Assembly (NCBI GenBank): GCA_900547035.1
Contig: URFM01000016.1
Location: forward strand, 1-61,609
Direction of reading: 5' to 3'
Length of the DNA stretch: 61,609 nt
From: an uncultured Clostridium sp.
GTDB taxonomy: Bacteria > Bacillota > Clostridia > Lachnospirales > Lachnospiraceae
This document shows positions 7,074-15,050 of the stretch, piece after piece. The translations under genes were made by a program, and so were the position numbers. Each line of letters starts with the position of its first letter. Positions within the stretch are counted from its first letter, which is position 1. The notes beneath the pieces are model-generated. The model worked only from the letters and a program-made list of their open reading frames with translations. It was not told where the DNA came from and made no database searches.

Positions 7074-8498
7074 TCATTCTTCCAGCTTATCGCCAAGGGT
7101 TACCGTCACATCATGTTCCACATAGGCGCCGTTGGTCAGTGTCTGAACGGTCAGCGTAACCTCCGAGCCTTTCTCATAGTAAGTCAGCATATCCGTCAGT
7201 TCCTGCGCGGTAGTAATCGACTGTCCGTCAAATTTTGTAATAATGTCCTTTTCCTTTAAGTCGGAGTTGGCTGCGGCTCCTTCCGGCATAATCTGATAAA
7301 CGTAGACGCCTACCGGCATCCCATATGCCTGGGATGTAGCCGCATCAATATTGGTTACACGGATTCCAAGATAGCCCTGTGCATCCTCTCCTACGGCAAT
7401 TCTGGTCTGCTTGGTCATCAAATTGTCCAGAATGTCCTTTGCGGTGGAACTCGGAATCGCGAATCCCATTCCTTCTACCTCTGTAGAAGCGTTCTTGGCT
7501 GCATTGATTCCGATTACGTTGCCGTTCAAATCCAGCAGAGCGCCGCCGCTGTTTCCGGGATTGATCGCTGCATCCGTCTGGATATAGGTATGCTGGATTC
7601 CGTTTTCGTCCGTGATCTGACGGTTCAGGGCGCTTACATATCCCACCGTTACGGACTGTCCATAACCAAGGGCATTGCCGATGGCGATTACCTGCTGTCC
7701 CACCTTCAGCTGATCTGAATCTCCCATAGTTGCTACCTTAATTTTGTTCATGGTGTCTGTCGGAATATCGGACAGCTGCACTGCGATAATAGCCAGATCG
7801 GAGGCTGAATCGGTTCCCTTGATGGCTGCGCTCACGGCAGTATCATCTGTAAAGGTTACCTCCAAATCCGTCGCTCCGGACACAACATGGTTGTTGGTCG
7901 CAATCAAAAGCTCTGTATCGCTCTGAGCTACGATGATCCCGGATCCGCTGCTGGTAGCCTGGTACGTTTGAGGCATTCCGAAAAAGTTTCTCTGTTCTAC
8001 CGTCATAGTGTCGTTGATCGCTACTACAGAGGGCATTGCCTGCTCTACAATATTTTCAATGTTTGTACTGCTGGAAACGGCGGTAGCTGACTCGCTGGTC
8101 TGGGCTGTGGTGGTCTGCGGAACGCTCTCACTGCTTTCCTGAGCGGCCGTTTCCGCTGTTACAGTATTTCCGTAAAGGCCCACAAGCCTGCTTCCCACCA
8201 GATTCACACCGGTCATGACGCCGCCTGCCACAACTCCAAAGAGTACGGCGGCAGCTGTAACAGCGGCAGCCTTCTTGGCCACACCGCCGTTCTTCTTTCC
8301 CCGGTGTTCCGGTGTATGGTAGTCCGGCGTACGGTAATCCTGCATCCGGGGTCCCTGAGTCCACTGCTCCTGTTTTCTCTGCTCCTGCTGATTCTGAGCG
8401 TCATGGCTGTCGCTGCGGATCTGGTCCGGATTTTCCTTTTGCTTTTCGCTCAAATCATCATCCATATGATTGTAAGTTCTCTTATCTTCCTCATACAT
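7074..8498 (-). CDS. htrA: HtrA/DegP-like membrane serine protease with PDZ domain
   Basis: Envelope quality-control protease, 474 residues. Residues 1-72 are a long hydrophilic cytoplasmic tail rich in Asp, Gln and Arg; 75-101 form a single membrane anchor; 110-145 a Ser/Thr linker; about 150-365 the trypsin-like domain with the triad His204 ('TNNHVV'), Asp234 ('SDLAII') and Ser317 ('NPGNSGGA'); about 372-470 one PDZ domain. The protease therefore faces outwards. It is monocistronic; no partner two-component system is adjacent. The next gene downstream on the same strand is darA, nearly 200 bp away with its own promoters. Confidence 0.93.
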   Translation of the reverse strand: MYEEDKRTYNHMDDDLSEKQKENPDQIRSDSHDAQNQQEQRKQEQWTQGPRMQDYRTPDYHTPEHRGKKNGGVAKKAAAVTAAAVLFGVVAGGVMTGVNLVGSRLVGLYGNTVTAETAAQESSESVPQTTTAQTSESATAVSSSTNIENIVEQAMPSVVAINDTMTVEQRNFFGMPQTYQATSSGSGIIVAQSDTELLIATNNHVVSGATDLEVTFTDDTAVSAAIKGTDSASDLAIIAVQLSDIPTDTMNKIKVATMGDSDQLKVGQQVIAIGNALGYGQSVTVGYVSALNRQITDENGIQHTYIQTDAAINPGNSGGALLDLNGNVIGINAAKNASTEVEGMGFAIPSSTAKDILDNLMTKQTRIAVGEDAQGYLGIRVTNIDAATSQAYGMPVGVYVYQIMPEGAAANSDLKEKDIITKFDGQSITTAQELTDMLTYYEKGSEVTLTVQTLTNGAYVEHDVTVTLGDKLEE

Positions 8499-8686
8499 AG
8501 TAAAAACCCCTTTCTCACTCTATCTTCATTTGCTTATCTGCTTTCATTTTTAATGTCATTTCCTTTTGACAGTTCCTAATATAAAAGACAATTGTGGCGG
8601 ATTTGTGAAATGACGGTGGAAAAATTGTGTTTTCCAGATTTTCGCAGCAGTTCAGGGCAGCACTGCCCGCTTTCACAGAGCGCCTA

Positions 8687-8715
8687 TTGACCCGATTTCA
8701 AAAATCAGGTATGAT
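8687..8715 (+). promoter_or_regulatory. Sigma-A promoter of tmcAL
   Basis: TTGACC (8687-8692), 17-bp spacer, TATGAT (8710-8715). The start point would lie about 25 bases before the ATG at 8745, and GGAGG is at 8731-8735. Confidence 0.75.
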
Positions 8716-8744
8716 CAATTCAATAAAATCGGAGGAATACCTTT

Positions 8745-9998
8745 ATGCGCACTGTCGGAATTATCGCCGAGTACAACCCATTTCACAACGGACATCAATA
8801 TCATATTTTCAAAGCAAAGGAGCAGACCCATGCGGACTACTGCATCGTTGTTCTCAGCGGCAATTTTGTCCAGCGCGGGGAGCCTTCCGTATTTGAGAAA
8901 ACGCTCCGAACGGAGGCTGCGCTGCGCTGCGGGGCAGACCTGGTGCTGGAACTGCCGTCTCCCTTTGCCTCCGGAAGCGCCGAAGATTTTGCCTGCGGAG
9001 CTGTGGCCCTCCTGTCCGCCCTGGGCACAATCGACTATCTCTGTTTCGGCAGCGAATGGGAAGACGAGAGGCGGCTGATGGATATTGCCCGCGTACTCAT
9101 TCAAGAGCCTGAAGGCTTCCGGCCTCTGCTTCTTGCAGGGCTGAAAAAGGGTCTTACCTGGCCTCAGGCCCGGATTTTTGCCCTTACCCGCCTGGGGCAT
9201 CTGTCCCAGGCAGAAGCGGAAATTTTAAGCCTCCCAAACCACATTTTGGGAATCGAATACTGTAAGGCCCTTCTCCGTCAAAACAGCTCCATCCTTCCCA
9301 TAACCATTTTACGCCGGGGAAAGGGGTATCATGATCAGGAAATCGATATTGGCCCACAGGCGGAAATGGCCTCTGCCACCGGCCTGAGGGCCAGAATGAA
9401 AAAGCAGCAGACTTCCTCCCCCTTGTGCCATCCTTTAAAAGGCCAGGTACCTCCAGAGGCGCTGCGCCTCTACCAAACTCAGCATCCCATCTTTCCTGAG
9501 GATTTTTCCATGCTGCTGAATTATGCCCTCCTCTCCTGCTCTCAGGAGGGAAAAAAATTCAGTTGCTATGAGGGTATTGCCCCGGATCTGGAAAAACGGA
9601 TGGAACACGTTCTTTTTCACTGGACCGGCTGGGAAGGGCGCATACGGCAGCTGAAAACCCGGCAGCTGACCTATACCAGGATCAGCCGCAGTCTCTGCCA
9701 CCTTCTTCTGAAGATTACCTCGGACGATATGGAGGCCTATCGTTTGGGCAGATACGCCTTCTACGGCCGTATCCTGGGCTTTAAGCGCCAAGCCGCCCCT
9801 CTTTTGAAGACGATGCAAAAAAACAGCTCCATTCCTCTGATCACGCGTACCGCCGGATATGAAAGGCTTTTGTCCGGTCCGGCCATTCAGATGATCCGGA
9901 CGGATTTTTATGCCTCCCATCTGTGGCATTCCGTCTACTGTTCAAAGTATGGAGCTTCTATGAAAAATGAATTTAACAGGGGTATGATTATCCTTTAG
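8745..9998 (+). CDS. tmcAL: tRNA(Met) cytidine acetate ligase
   Basis: Acetylates the wobble cytidine of elongator tRNA(Met) (ac4C34), using acetate and ATP through an acetyl-AMP intermediate. The 417-residue protein opens with the nucleotidyltransferase signature 'IIAEYNPFHNGH' (HxGH-type) and continues with 'VLSGNFVQRGEPS', both diagnostic of the family formerly called DUF795. The C-terminal part is the tRNA-binding helical region. The gene converges with the receiver gene, sharing four bases at their stops. It uses acetate, which pduL-ackA upstream produces, although there is no evidence of joint regulation. Confidence 0.92.
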   Translation: MRTVGIIAEYNPFHNGHQYHIFKAKEQTHADYCIVVLSGNFVQRGEPSVFEKTLRTEAALRCGADLVLELPSPFASGSAEDFACGAVALLSALGTIDYLCFGSEWEDERRLMDIARVLIQEPEGFRPLLLAGLKKGLTWPQARIFALTRLGHLSQAEAEILSLPNHILGIEYCKALLRQNSSILPITILRRGKGYHDQEIDIGPQAEMASATGLRARMKKQQTSSPLCHPLKGQVPPEALRLYQTQHPIFPEDFSMLLNYALLSCSQEGKKFSCYEGIAPDLEKRMEHVLFHWTGWEGRIRQLKTRQLTYTRISRSLCHLLLKITSDDMEAYRLGRYAFYGRILGFKRQAAPLLKTMQKNSSIPLITRTAGYERLLSGPAIQMIRTDFYASHLWHSVYCSKYGASMKNEFNRGMIIL

Positions 9999-10360
9999 GT
10001 CTTTTCCTTAGCCAGGGAAAGCATATCCCTCACATCTTTTCTGGTATAGGGCTTTGGCATAAAAGCCAGGGCCCGGATATTCCATGTTCTTAAAGACAGA
10101 CCCGGAATATCTGACATCAAAATTACCTGGGGCGGATGTTCCGTCTGCGCCAGCTTTCCCGCCAGCGCGATGCCGCTGATTTCCGGCATCACCACATCGG
10201 AGAAAACCAGATCCACCTGATTCTCCTTCACAAAAGCCAGCAGCTCTCCCGGATGAGAAAAGGCGGCCAAAAGCTCTGCCTCCTTCTCCTCCTCCAATAT
10301 GGATTTTAACTGACCCAGCAATTCCGGGTCATTGTCTACAATGATAGTTCTCAGCTTCAT
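9995..10360 (-). CDS. Stand-alone response-regulator receiver protein
   Basis: A CheY-like single-domain receiver with no output domain. With the ATG at 10360 it has 121 residues: acidic pocket Asp9/Asp11, phosphoacceptor Asp55 ('DLVFSDVVMP'), and the conserved lysine in 'KPY' near the C-terminus. An in-frame TTG lies 12 codons upstream, but it coincides with the -35 box of the promoter at 10368-10396, so the ATG is the better start; the mRNA would then be nearly leaderless. No histidine kinase is next to it. It probably passes phosphate or binds a partner protein; the partner is unknown. Confidence 0.75.
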   Translation of the reverse strand: MKLRTIIVDNDPELLGQLKSILEEEKEAELLAAFSHPGELLAFVKENQVDLVFSDVVMPEISGIALAGKLAQTEHPPQVILMSDIPGLSLRTWNIRALAFMPKPYTRKDVRDMLSLAKEKT

Positions 10361-10367
10361 GTGTTTC

Positions 10368-10396
10368 AGTATACCATTCTCTTCTCCGTGTTTCAA
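10368..10396 (-). promoter_or_regulatory. Promoter of the receiver gene (leaderless geometry)
   Basis: Minus strand: TTGAAA (10391-10396), 17-bp spacer, TATACT (10368-10373) with an upstream TGG. Only seven bases separate the -10 from the ATG at 10358-10360, so transcription should begin at or next to the start codon. Confidence 0.65.
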
Positions 10397-10409
10397 CGTT
10401 TTTTTACCG

Positions 10410-10763
10410 CTACTTCATTTTTGGTTTAAATATCAGAGAAGACAGATATCCAAAAACCAAAGCACCGCTGATTCCCGCCGCGCTGGCGGTAAATCCTCCT
10501 TTAAAAAGTCCCAGGAGTCCTTCCTTTTGCAGCCCCTCCTTAACGCCCTTAAAAAGGGTGTTTCCAAATCCCAGGAGAGGCACAGAGGCGCCATCCCCCG
10601 CCCATTCGATAAACGGATCGTACACCCCGAAAAATCCGAGAATTGTGCCGCTGACTACCAAAAGCACCATAATTCTCCCTGGCATCATCCTGGTCTTTTC
10701 CATCAGAATCTGAACCAGGGCGCAGATCACCCCGCCCACAAGGAACGCTTTTACATAATCCAT
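10410..10763 (-). CDS. spoVAE: Stage V sporulation protein AE
   Basis: A small membrane protein of the SpoVA channel that moves dipicolinic acid into the forespore and out on germination. The 117 residues contain about three to four membrane helices; the glycine-rich segments 'FLVGGVICALVQ', 'GDGASVPLLGFG' and 'GISGALVFGYL' match SpoVAE (SpoVAEb). It starts three bases after the spoVAD stop. Expression would be expected in the forespore under sigma-G. Confidence 0.88.
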   Translation of the reverse strand: MDYVKAFLVGGVICALVQILMEKTRMMPGRIMVLLVVSGTILGFFGVYDPFIEWAGDGASVPLLGFGNTLFKGVKEGLQKEGLLGLFKGGFTASAAGISGALVFGYLSSLIFKPKMK

Positions 10764-10766
10764 TGT

Positions 10767-11786
10767 TTATCCCTCCGCTCCCATATATTCCAAAACAACG
10801 CCATGGGCAATTCCGGGAATACTCTGTCCCTCGTTAAAACTAACCGTAGACAGCAGCGCTCCCGTAGGAACAAACAGCACCCGCTTCCACTCACCTGCCA
10901 GAAGCTTCGGAAGGATTTTCGCACACAGCACCACGGCGCTGCAGCCGCAGCCGCTCCCTCCCGCATGGGTATCCTGTCTTTCGGAGTCATAAATCTCCAC
11001 TCCGCAGTCCATGTGGATGTCTTTAATTCTTCTGCCCTTCTCTTTCATCAAATCCACCAGAATACGGCTTCCCACTTCTCCCAGGTCTCCGGTAATAATC
11101 TGGTCATACCATCTCTCATCTATCTGAAGGTCCTCCAGATTCTGCTCGATGGTATGAAATGCCGCAGGGGCCATGGCAGCCCCCATATTCATGGAATCCC
11201 GGATTCCCGCATCCACTGTCTGCCCGGTGGTTACGGCGGTAATCTTCGCCATTCCGCTCTTTCGGTCTCCTGCCAGAATCACGCTTCCGCAGCCCGTAAC
11301 CGTCCACGTAGCGGAAAGGGGACGCTGGTTGCCATATCCCAATGGAAAACGGAATTGCTTTTCCGCTGTGGCGAAATGGCTGGACGCCATTGCCATCACC
11401 TGATCCGCGTACCCGGCATTTACCGCCATAGCCCCCAGCGTCAGTGCCTCACCCATGGTGGAGCAGGCACCATACAACCCAAACAAGGGTACTTTTAAAT
11501 CCACCGTTCCGAACGAAGTGGCAATCAGCTGCCCCAAAAGGTCGCCTGCAAACAGATATCTCAAATCCTTTTTATGGATTCCGCCCTTTTCAATGGCCAA
11601 ATCTGCCGTTCGTTTCTGCAGAGCGCTCTCCGCCTTCTCCCAGCAGTCCGTTCCGAACATATCATCCTGCTCCACCTGATCAAACAGGCTTCCCAGCGGT
11701 CCCTCTCCTTCTTTGCGCCCCGCCACTGAGGCGGCACTGACAATCACCGGCGGGTCAATAAACCGCAGGCTGGCCTTTCCGGCCAT
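10767..11786 (-). CDS. spoVAD: Stage V sporulation protein AD
   Basis: The dipicolinic-acid-binding subunit of the SpoVA complex, with a thiolase-like fold. I start it at the ATG at 11786 (GAGG a few bases before), giving 339 residues; an upstream in-frame TTG has no good ribosome site. The N-terminus 'RFIDPPVIVSAASVAGRKEGEGPLG' region, 'LFGLYGACSTMGEAL', and 'GGSGCGCSAVV' near the C-terminus match SpoVAD throughout. SpoVAC, which precedes SpoVAD in most Clostridia, is not found upstream: the neighbour is an unrelated kinase gene, so this operon has only two SpoVA members. Confidence 0.92.
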   Translation of the reverse strand: MAGKASLRFIDPPVIVSAASVAGRKEGEGPLGSLFDQVEQDDMFGTDCWEKAESALQKRTADLAIEKGGIHKKDLRYLFAGDLLGQLIATSFGTVDLKVPLFGLYGACSTMGEALTLGAMAVNAGYADQVMAMASSHFATAEKQFRFPLGYGNQRPLSATWTVTGCGSVILAGDRKSGMAKITAVTTGQTVDAGIRDSMNMGAAMAPAAFHTIEQNLEDLQIDERWYDQIITGDLGEVGSRILVDLMKEKGRRIKDIHMDCGVEIYDSERQDTHAGGSGCGCSAVVLCAKILPKLLAGEWKRVLFVPTGALLSTVSFNEGQSIPGIAHGVVLEYMGAEG

Positions 11787-11920
11787 CTGTCCTCTTTCTT
11801 TCACCTGTTCTGCCTCCTGTTCCAGCAATAAGCATTTTCTGCTTTTACTTTTTCCGGAGGAAGGGAAAATTATACATATGACACGCCGATTCCATCATCA
11901 GCCGCCTTTTTGTCCGAAAG

Positions 11921-13219
11921 CTACTCTTCCGCTGCCATGGCCAGCATCACGCTGACGCGGAAGATTCCCCCATCATAATGGATTTTTACGGTTCCTCCTG
12001 CCCGCTCCGCGGCGTCACACACTGAGGAAAGGCCTATCCCCAGCGCTTCCCGTTTAGAGGACAGGAAATGCCTGTCTTTTGTACGAACCTGGCCCTGATA
12101 ACTGTTTTCTACCATCAGAACCAAAATTCCATTTCCCTGGCTTTTCAGCACCATATGAATAAAGGGCTTTCCTCCCTCCATTCTCCGGCACGCCTCCAGT
12201 GCGTTTTCCAGAAGGTTCCCCACCATACCGGAAAGCTCCAGGTCTGAAACAGGCAGTTGTCCTTTCAGCTCGCAGTCCGCCCGTACCTCAATTCCCTCAG
12301 AACGGGCCTGTGACAGATAATAGGAGGCCATTCCGTTAATCACGGGATTCTGGCATATGGGCGCCATATGCGGCGGAAGGATGCGATCCAGACTCTCGCC
12401 GTATTGGTACAGATAATTACGGATTCCATCCAGATCCTGTTCTCTGGCCATCTCATTCATGGCCCGGAAAAAATGACGCATATCATGCCGCAGTCTGCGG
12501 ACGCTTTCCTGCCGTTCCAGTACTTCCTCATACTGCCTGGCAATCAGCGCCATATTTTTCCGTTCACTTTCTCTGCGCAGACTCTCCTCATTTTCCAGAA
12601 GCACCGATTTCATAATCTGATAAATAAAAAGGAAAAATATATTTGTCAAAATAATGTAAGCTGACAACAGTCCGGATCCGGCTCCTCCGCCATTTTCCCA
12701 TAAATAACAGCTGGTACAGATCAGAAGGAATACCACATAGGGAACCATCCAAAACAAAATCCAGCTTTTCATTCCTCCTGTCATCCTCACGGACAAAATC
12801 GGTATCAATAGTTTTTTACAGACAAGTCCTGCTCCCAGGAAATAAAAAACTGTCAAAAATACCAGAAGGCCGAAATACTCTTGTTCCAGCCATTGCCGTA
12901 TAGCGGTCAGGCCCGCCATCTGTCCATAGAGGAAAAACTGGGCAAACATCACATGCTCCCATCCCTCCCGGATTAGCAGCAGCATAAAGGGGATTCCCAC
13001 CGTCCAGTGGAGCAGCAGGCTCCAAAGTCCAAGCCCCATTTCTCTCAGAAAAAGGGCTACGGCTCCTTCCGCCATAGCCCAGACCATACACACCGCAGCT
13101 GTCCCCCTTAGCCTCAAACGGCATTTATGTAAAAATGGAAACAGCGACAAAGAGATATAGACAGCCAAACAAATTAAGCCGTAAATACAGCCAGGGGCTG
13201 TCACATGATTACCAGCCAT
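11921..13219 (-). CDS. AgrC-like sensor histidine kinase
   Basis: A membrane histidine kinase of the AgrC/peptide-sensor type, 432 residues. About six helices occupy residues 1-205. A coiled segment (207-240) leads to the phosphoacceptor His245 in 'RRLRHDMRHFF', and a GHKL ATPase domain follows with 'GNLLENALEAC' (334-344). The short extracellular loops suit a small-molecule or peptide ligand. It overlaps the end of the upstream LytTR regulator gene by 11 bases, so they are co-translated partners. There is no AgrB/AgrD-like gene in the window, so the ligand is not encoded locally. Confidence 0.88.
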   Translation of the reverse strand: MAGNHVTAPGCIYGLICLAVYISLSLFPFLHKCRLRLRGTAAVCMVWAMAEGAVALFLREMGLGLWSLLLHWTVGIPFMLLLIREGWEHVMFAQFFLYGQMAGLTAIRQWLEQEYFGLLVFLTVFYFLGAGLVCKKLLIPILSVRMTGGMKSWILFWMVPYVVFLLICTSCYLWENGGGAGSGLLSAYIILTNIFFLFIYQIMKSVLLENEESLRRESERKNMALIARQYEEVLERQESVRRLRHDMRHFFRAMNEMAREQDLDGIRNYLYQYGESLDRILPPHMAPICQNPVINGMASYYLSQARSEGIEVRADCELKGQLPVSDLELSGMVGNLLENALEACRRMEGGKPFIHMVLKSQGNGILVLMVENSYQGQVRTKDRHFLSSKREALGIGLSSVCDAAERAGGTVKIHYDGGIFRVSVMLAMAAEE

Positions 13220-13964
13220 TCCGCATTCCCTCTCTCTCCGTCTTCCAGAACAGATAGTCCGTAAAATACTGACGGACCTGACTGCGTTTTGTCCGCTGAA
13301 TCAGAGCATTGTGACCTCCTTTCATCACAAAAGCCTCCCATCCGCCCTTGCCTTCTTTCACCTGCTCCACATAATCCAGGTTAACCAGCACGTTCCGGTA
13401 ACACTCCAGAAAGCATTTTTCCGTCAGACTCTTAGCCAGCTCCCGTACCGTCATGCGGGTTCTCATCCGCTCTCCGCTGCTCAAGTAGAAAATAGTGTAA
13501 TGGCCATCCAGCTCCGCCATCACAATCTCATCATAGTAAATCTTTTTTGAAATTCGTTCTTCCCGAAGCTCCAGATACGGTCTTTTTTTCTTAACGGAGG
13601 CAAACAGCTCGTCCAAAACCTCCAAAAGCTCATCCCTGCTATAGGGCTTTACCAGATACTGAAAAGCCCGGACCTTATATCCCTGAACAGCGAAGGAGTC
13701 GGAACTGGTAACAAAAATAATCCGGCAGGCGCTGTCCTTTAACCGCAGTTCCTTAGCCACGCTCATACCGTCCATACCATTCATGTAAATATCCAGAAAA
13801 ACTGTGTCAAAGCCTTTCTTTTCCTCGAAAGCCTCTAAAAATTCCTCTCCTCCTGGATACCCGTAAATTTCTCCCTCTAGTCCGTTATCCCGAATGTATG
13901 CCTCTAACTGAAGAGCCAGATTATCTCTGTCTTTCTGGAAATCATCTACTACCGCAATTCTCAA
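13209..13964 (-). CDS. LytTR-type response regulator
   Basis: Partner of the downstream AgrC-like kinase. An N-terminal receiver holds the phosphoacceptor Asp in 'TVFLDIYMNGMDG' and the 'KPYS' motif; the C-terminal half is a LytTR DNA-binding domain ('ECYRNVLVNLDYVEQV'). I place the start at the TTG at 13962-13964. An 8-bp tandem duplication (AATTCTCA twice, 13956-13971) has put the neighbouring ATG out of frame. An alternative TTG start lies 10 codons further upstream at 13994. Translation is probably weak. Confidence 0.82.
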   Translation of the reverse strand: MRIAVVDDFQKDRDNLALQLEAYIRDNGLEGEIYGYPGGEEFLEAFEEKKGFDTVFLDIYMNGMDGMSVAKELRLKDSACRIIFVTSSDSFAVQGYKVRAFQYLVKPYSRDELLEVLDELFASVKKKRPYLELREERISKKIYYDEIVMAELDGHYTIFYLSSGERMRTRMTVRELAKSLTEKCFLECYRNVLVNLDYVEQVKEGKGGWEAFVMKGGHNALIQRTKRSQVRQYFTDYLFWKTEREGMRNGW

Positions 13965-13971
13965 ATTCTCA
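13956..13971 (-). repeat. 8-bp tandem duplication at regulator start codon
   Basis: TGAGAATT is repeated head to tail on the minus strand. With one copy the gene would read ATG-AGA-ATT-GCG, the expected receiver start; with two copies that ATG runs into TGA after two codons and a TTG takes over. Confidence 0.75.
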
Positions 13972-14092
13972 TAATCCGCCTTTTCCAAAATCAATCAATT
14001 CATCTGGTATAATCTCTTTTACTTTAGGAAAGAGATAAACCTATGTCAACCTTTCTTGTGTGAATGGAAGTAAATATTGCGTCAAATGACAT

Positions 14093-14120
14093 TTGCATTT
14101 TTTTTCAAATCTGGTAAGAT
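14093..14120 (+). promoter_or_regulatory. Possible promoter of the LytTR-NTF2 gene
   Basis: TTGCAT (14093-14098), 16-bp spacer, TAAGAT (14115-14120) preceded by TGG, an extended -10. Moderate match. Confidence 0.45.
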
Positions 14121-14192
14121 ACATTTATCATGGGTAGCAAAATCTTTTGCCCCTAACATCCTATTCTGATAATAGACTGGAGACATTATGCT

Positions 14193-15020
14193 ATGAAACA
14201 AAAATACCCCCCACCAACCCAAGAAAGGCTCCTGGAATTATCGCAAAAGGTGGTAAACGCTTTTTTTACTTATCAAACTGAGGATATTGCTCCGCTTCTG
14301 GACGAACAGTTCTTCTGGATCGGCGGCATGTCCTATCAGTGGTCAGAGGGACCGGAAGCTTTTCTGCGCATGAAAGCCTCAGAGCAGCATATCCAGACTC
14401 TCCCGGACATCAGCGAAGAGTACTTCACCCTGCTTCCCGGAGATGAGAAAACGAGGATTGTCTGCGGGCGTTTTGTCGCTTCTGTCCGGCTGGATACCAA
14501 TTTTCTCTGCCGCTTTTTTATCCGCGTTACTATGGTCTGGCGCAAATCCGGAAATGATTTTAAGCTTCTGCATCTTCATAGTTCCAATGCCCGGGATTCC
14601 CTTTCTTCCTTTGAGTCCCCGCAGGGAACCAGCTCTATGTGTCAGTATATCCGGGAAGTTTATGCGAAAACCGCCCATTCCCGCCAAAAATCCGAGAATT
14701 CCGACAGCAATCAGATTTGCCTGAAGGACGAATCCGGGCATTTTCATTATCTGAATATTTCCGAGATTTTATATCTCAAAGCCTCCAACCAGTGGTGCTA
14801 TGTAGTCACCGTATTCGGGCGTTTTCTGACCTTTGGGAGCTTATCCGGCTTTGAGAAGCAGCTGCCGGAATTCATCAGAATTCACCGCAGCTATCTGGTC
14901 AACAGCCAGGCGGTGGAACAGCTGAGATTCCATAAAGTCATTCTTCTGAATCAGGAGGAGCTGCCAGTCAGCAAAGGCCGGTATACAGAAGTAAAGGCTT
15001 TGTTACATGCCTCTTCTTAG
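14193..15020 (+). CDS. NTF2/SnoaL-like domain fused to LytTR DNA-binding domain
   Basis: A 275-residue transcription factor of unusual build. Residues about 10-130 look like a SnoaL/NTF2-like cone ('FFTYQTEDIAPLLDEQFFWIG' region, ending in 'VTMVWRKSGNDFKLLHLHSS'), a fold that often binds small ligands. Residues about 175-272 are a LytTR DNA-binding domain ('EILYLKASNQWCYVVT', 'FIRIHRSYLVN'). There is no receiver, so it may respond to a ligand directly. GGAG at 14179-14182 precedes two close ATGs; the first opens a two-codon frame whose stop overlaps this start. It is divergent from the LytTR/AgrC operon, which may be its target. Confidence 0.8.
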   Translation: MKQKYPPPTQERLLELSQKVVNAFFTYQTEDIAPLLDEQFFWIGGMSYQWSEGPEAFLRMKASEQHIQTLPDISEEYFTLLPGDEKTRIVCGRFVASVRLDTNFLCRFFIRVTMVWRKSGNDFKLLHLHSSNARDSLSSFESPQGTSSMCQYIREVYAKTAHSRQKSENSDSNQICLKDESGHFHYLNISEILYLKASNQWCYVVTVFGRFLTFGSLSGFEKQLPEFIRIHRSYLVNSQAVEQLRFHKVILLNQEELPVSKGRYTEVKALLHASS

Positions 15021-15050
15021 AAAAAGAAATCCGGACGCTTTCCTTTATTC

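Noticed and set aside
10332..11498. 388-codon plus-strand frame across spoVAE/spoVAD
   Set aside because: Antisense to two clear sporulation genes, with a low-complexity composition and no domain.
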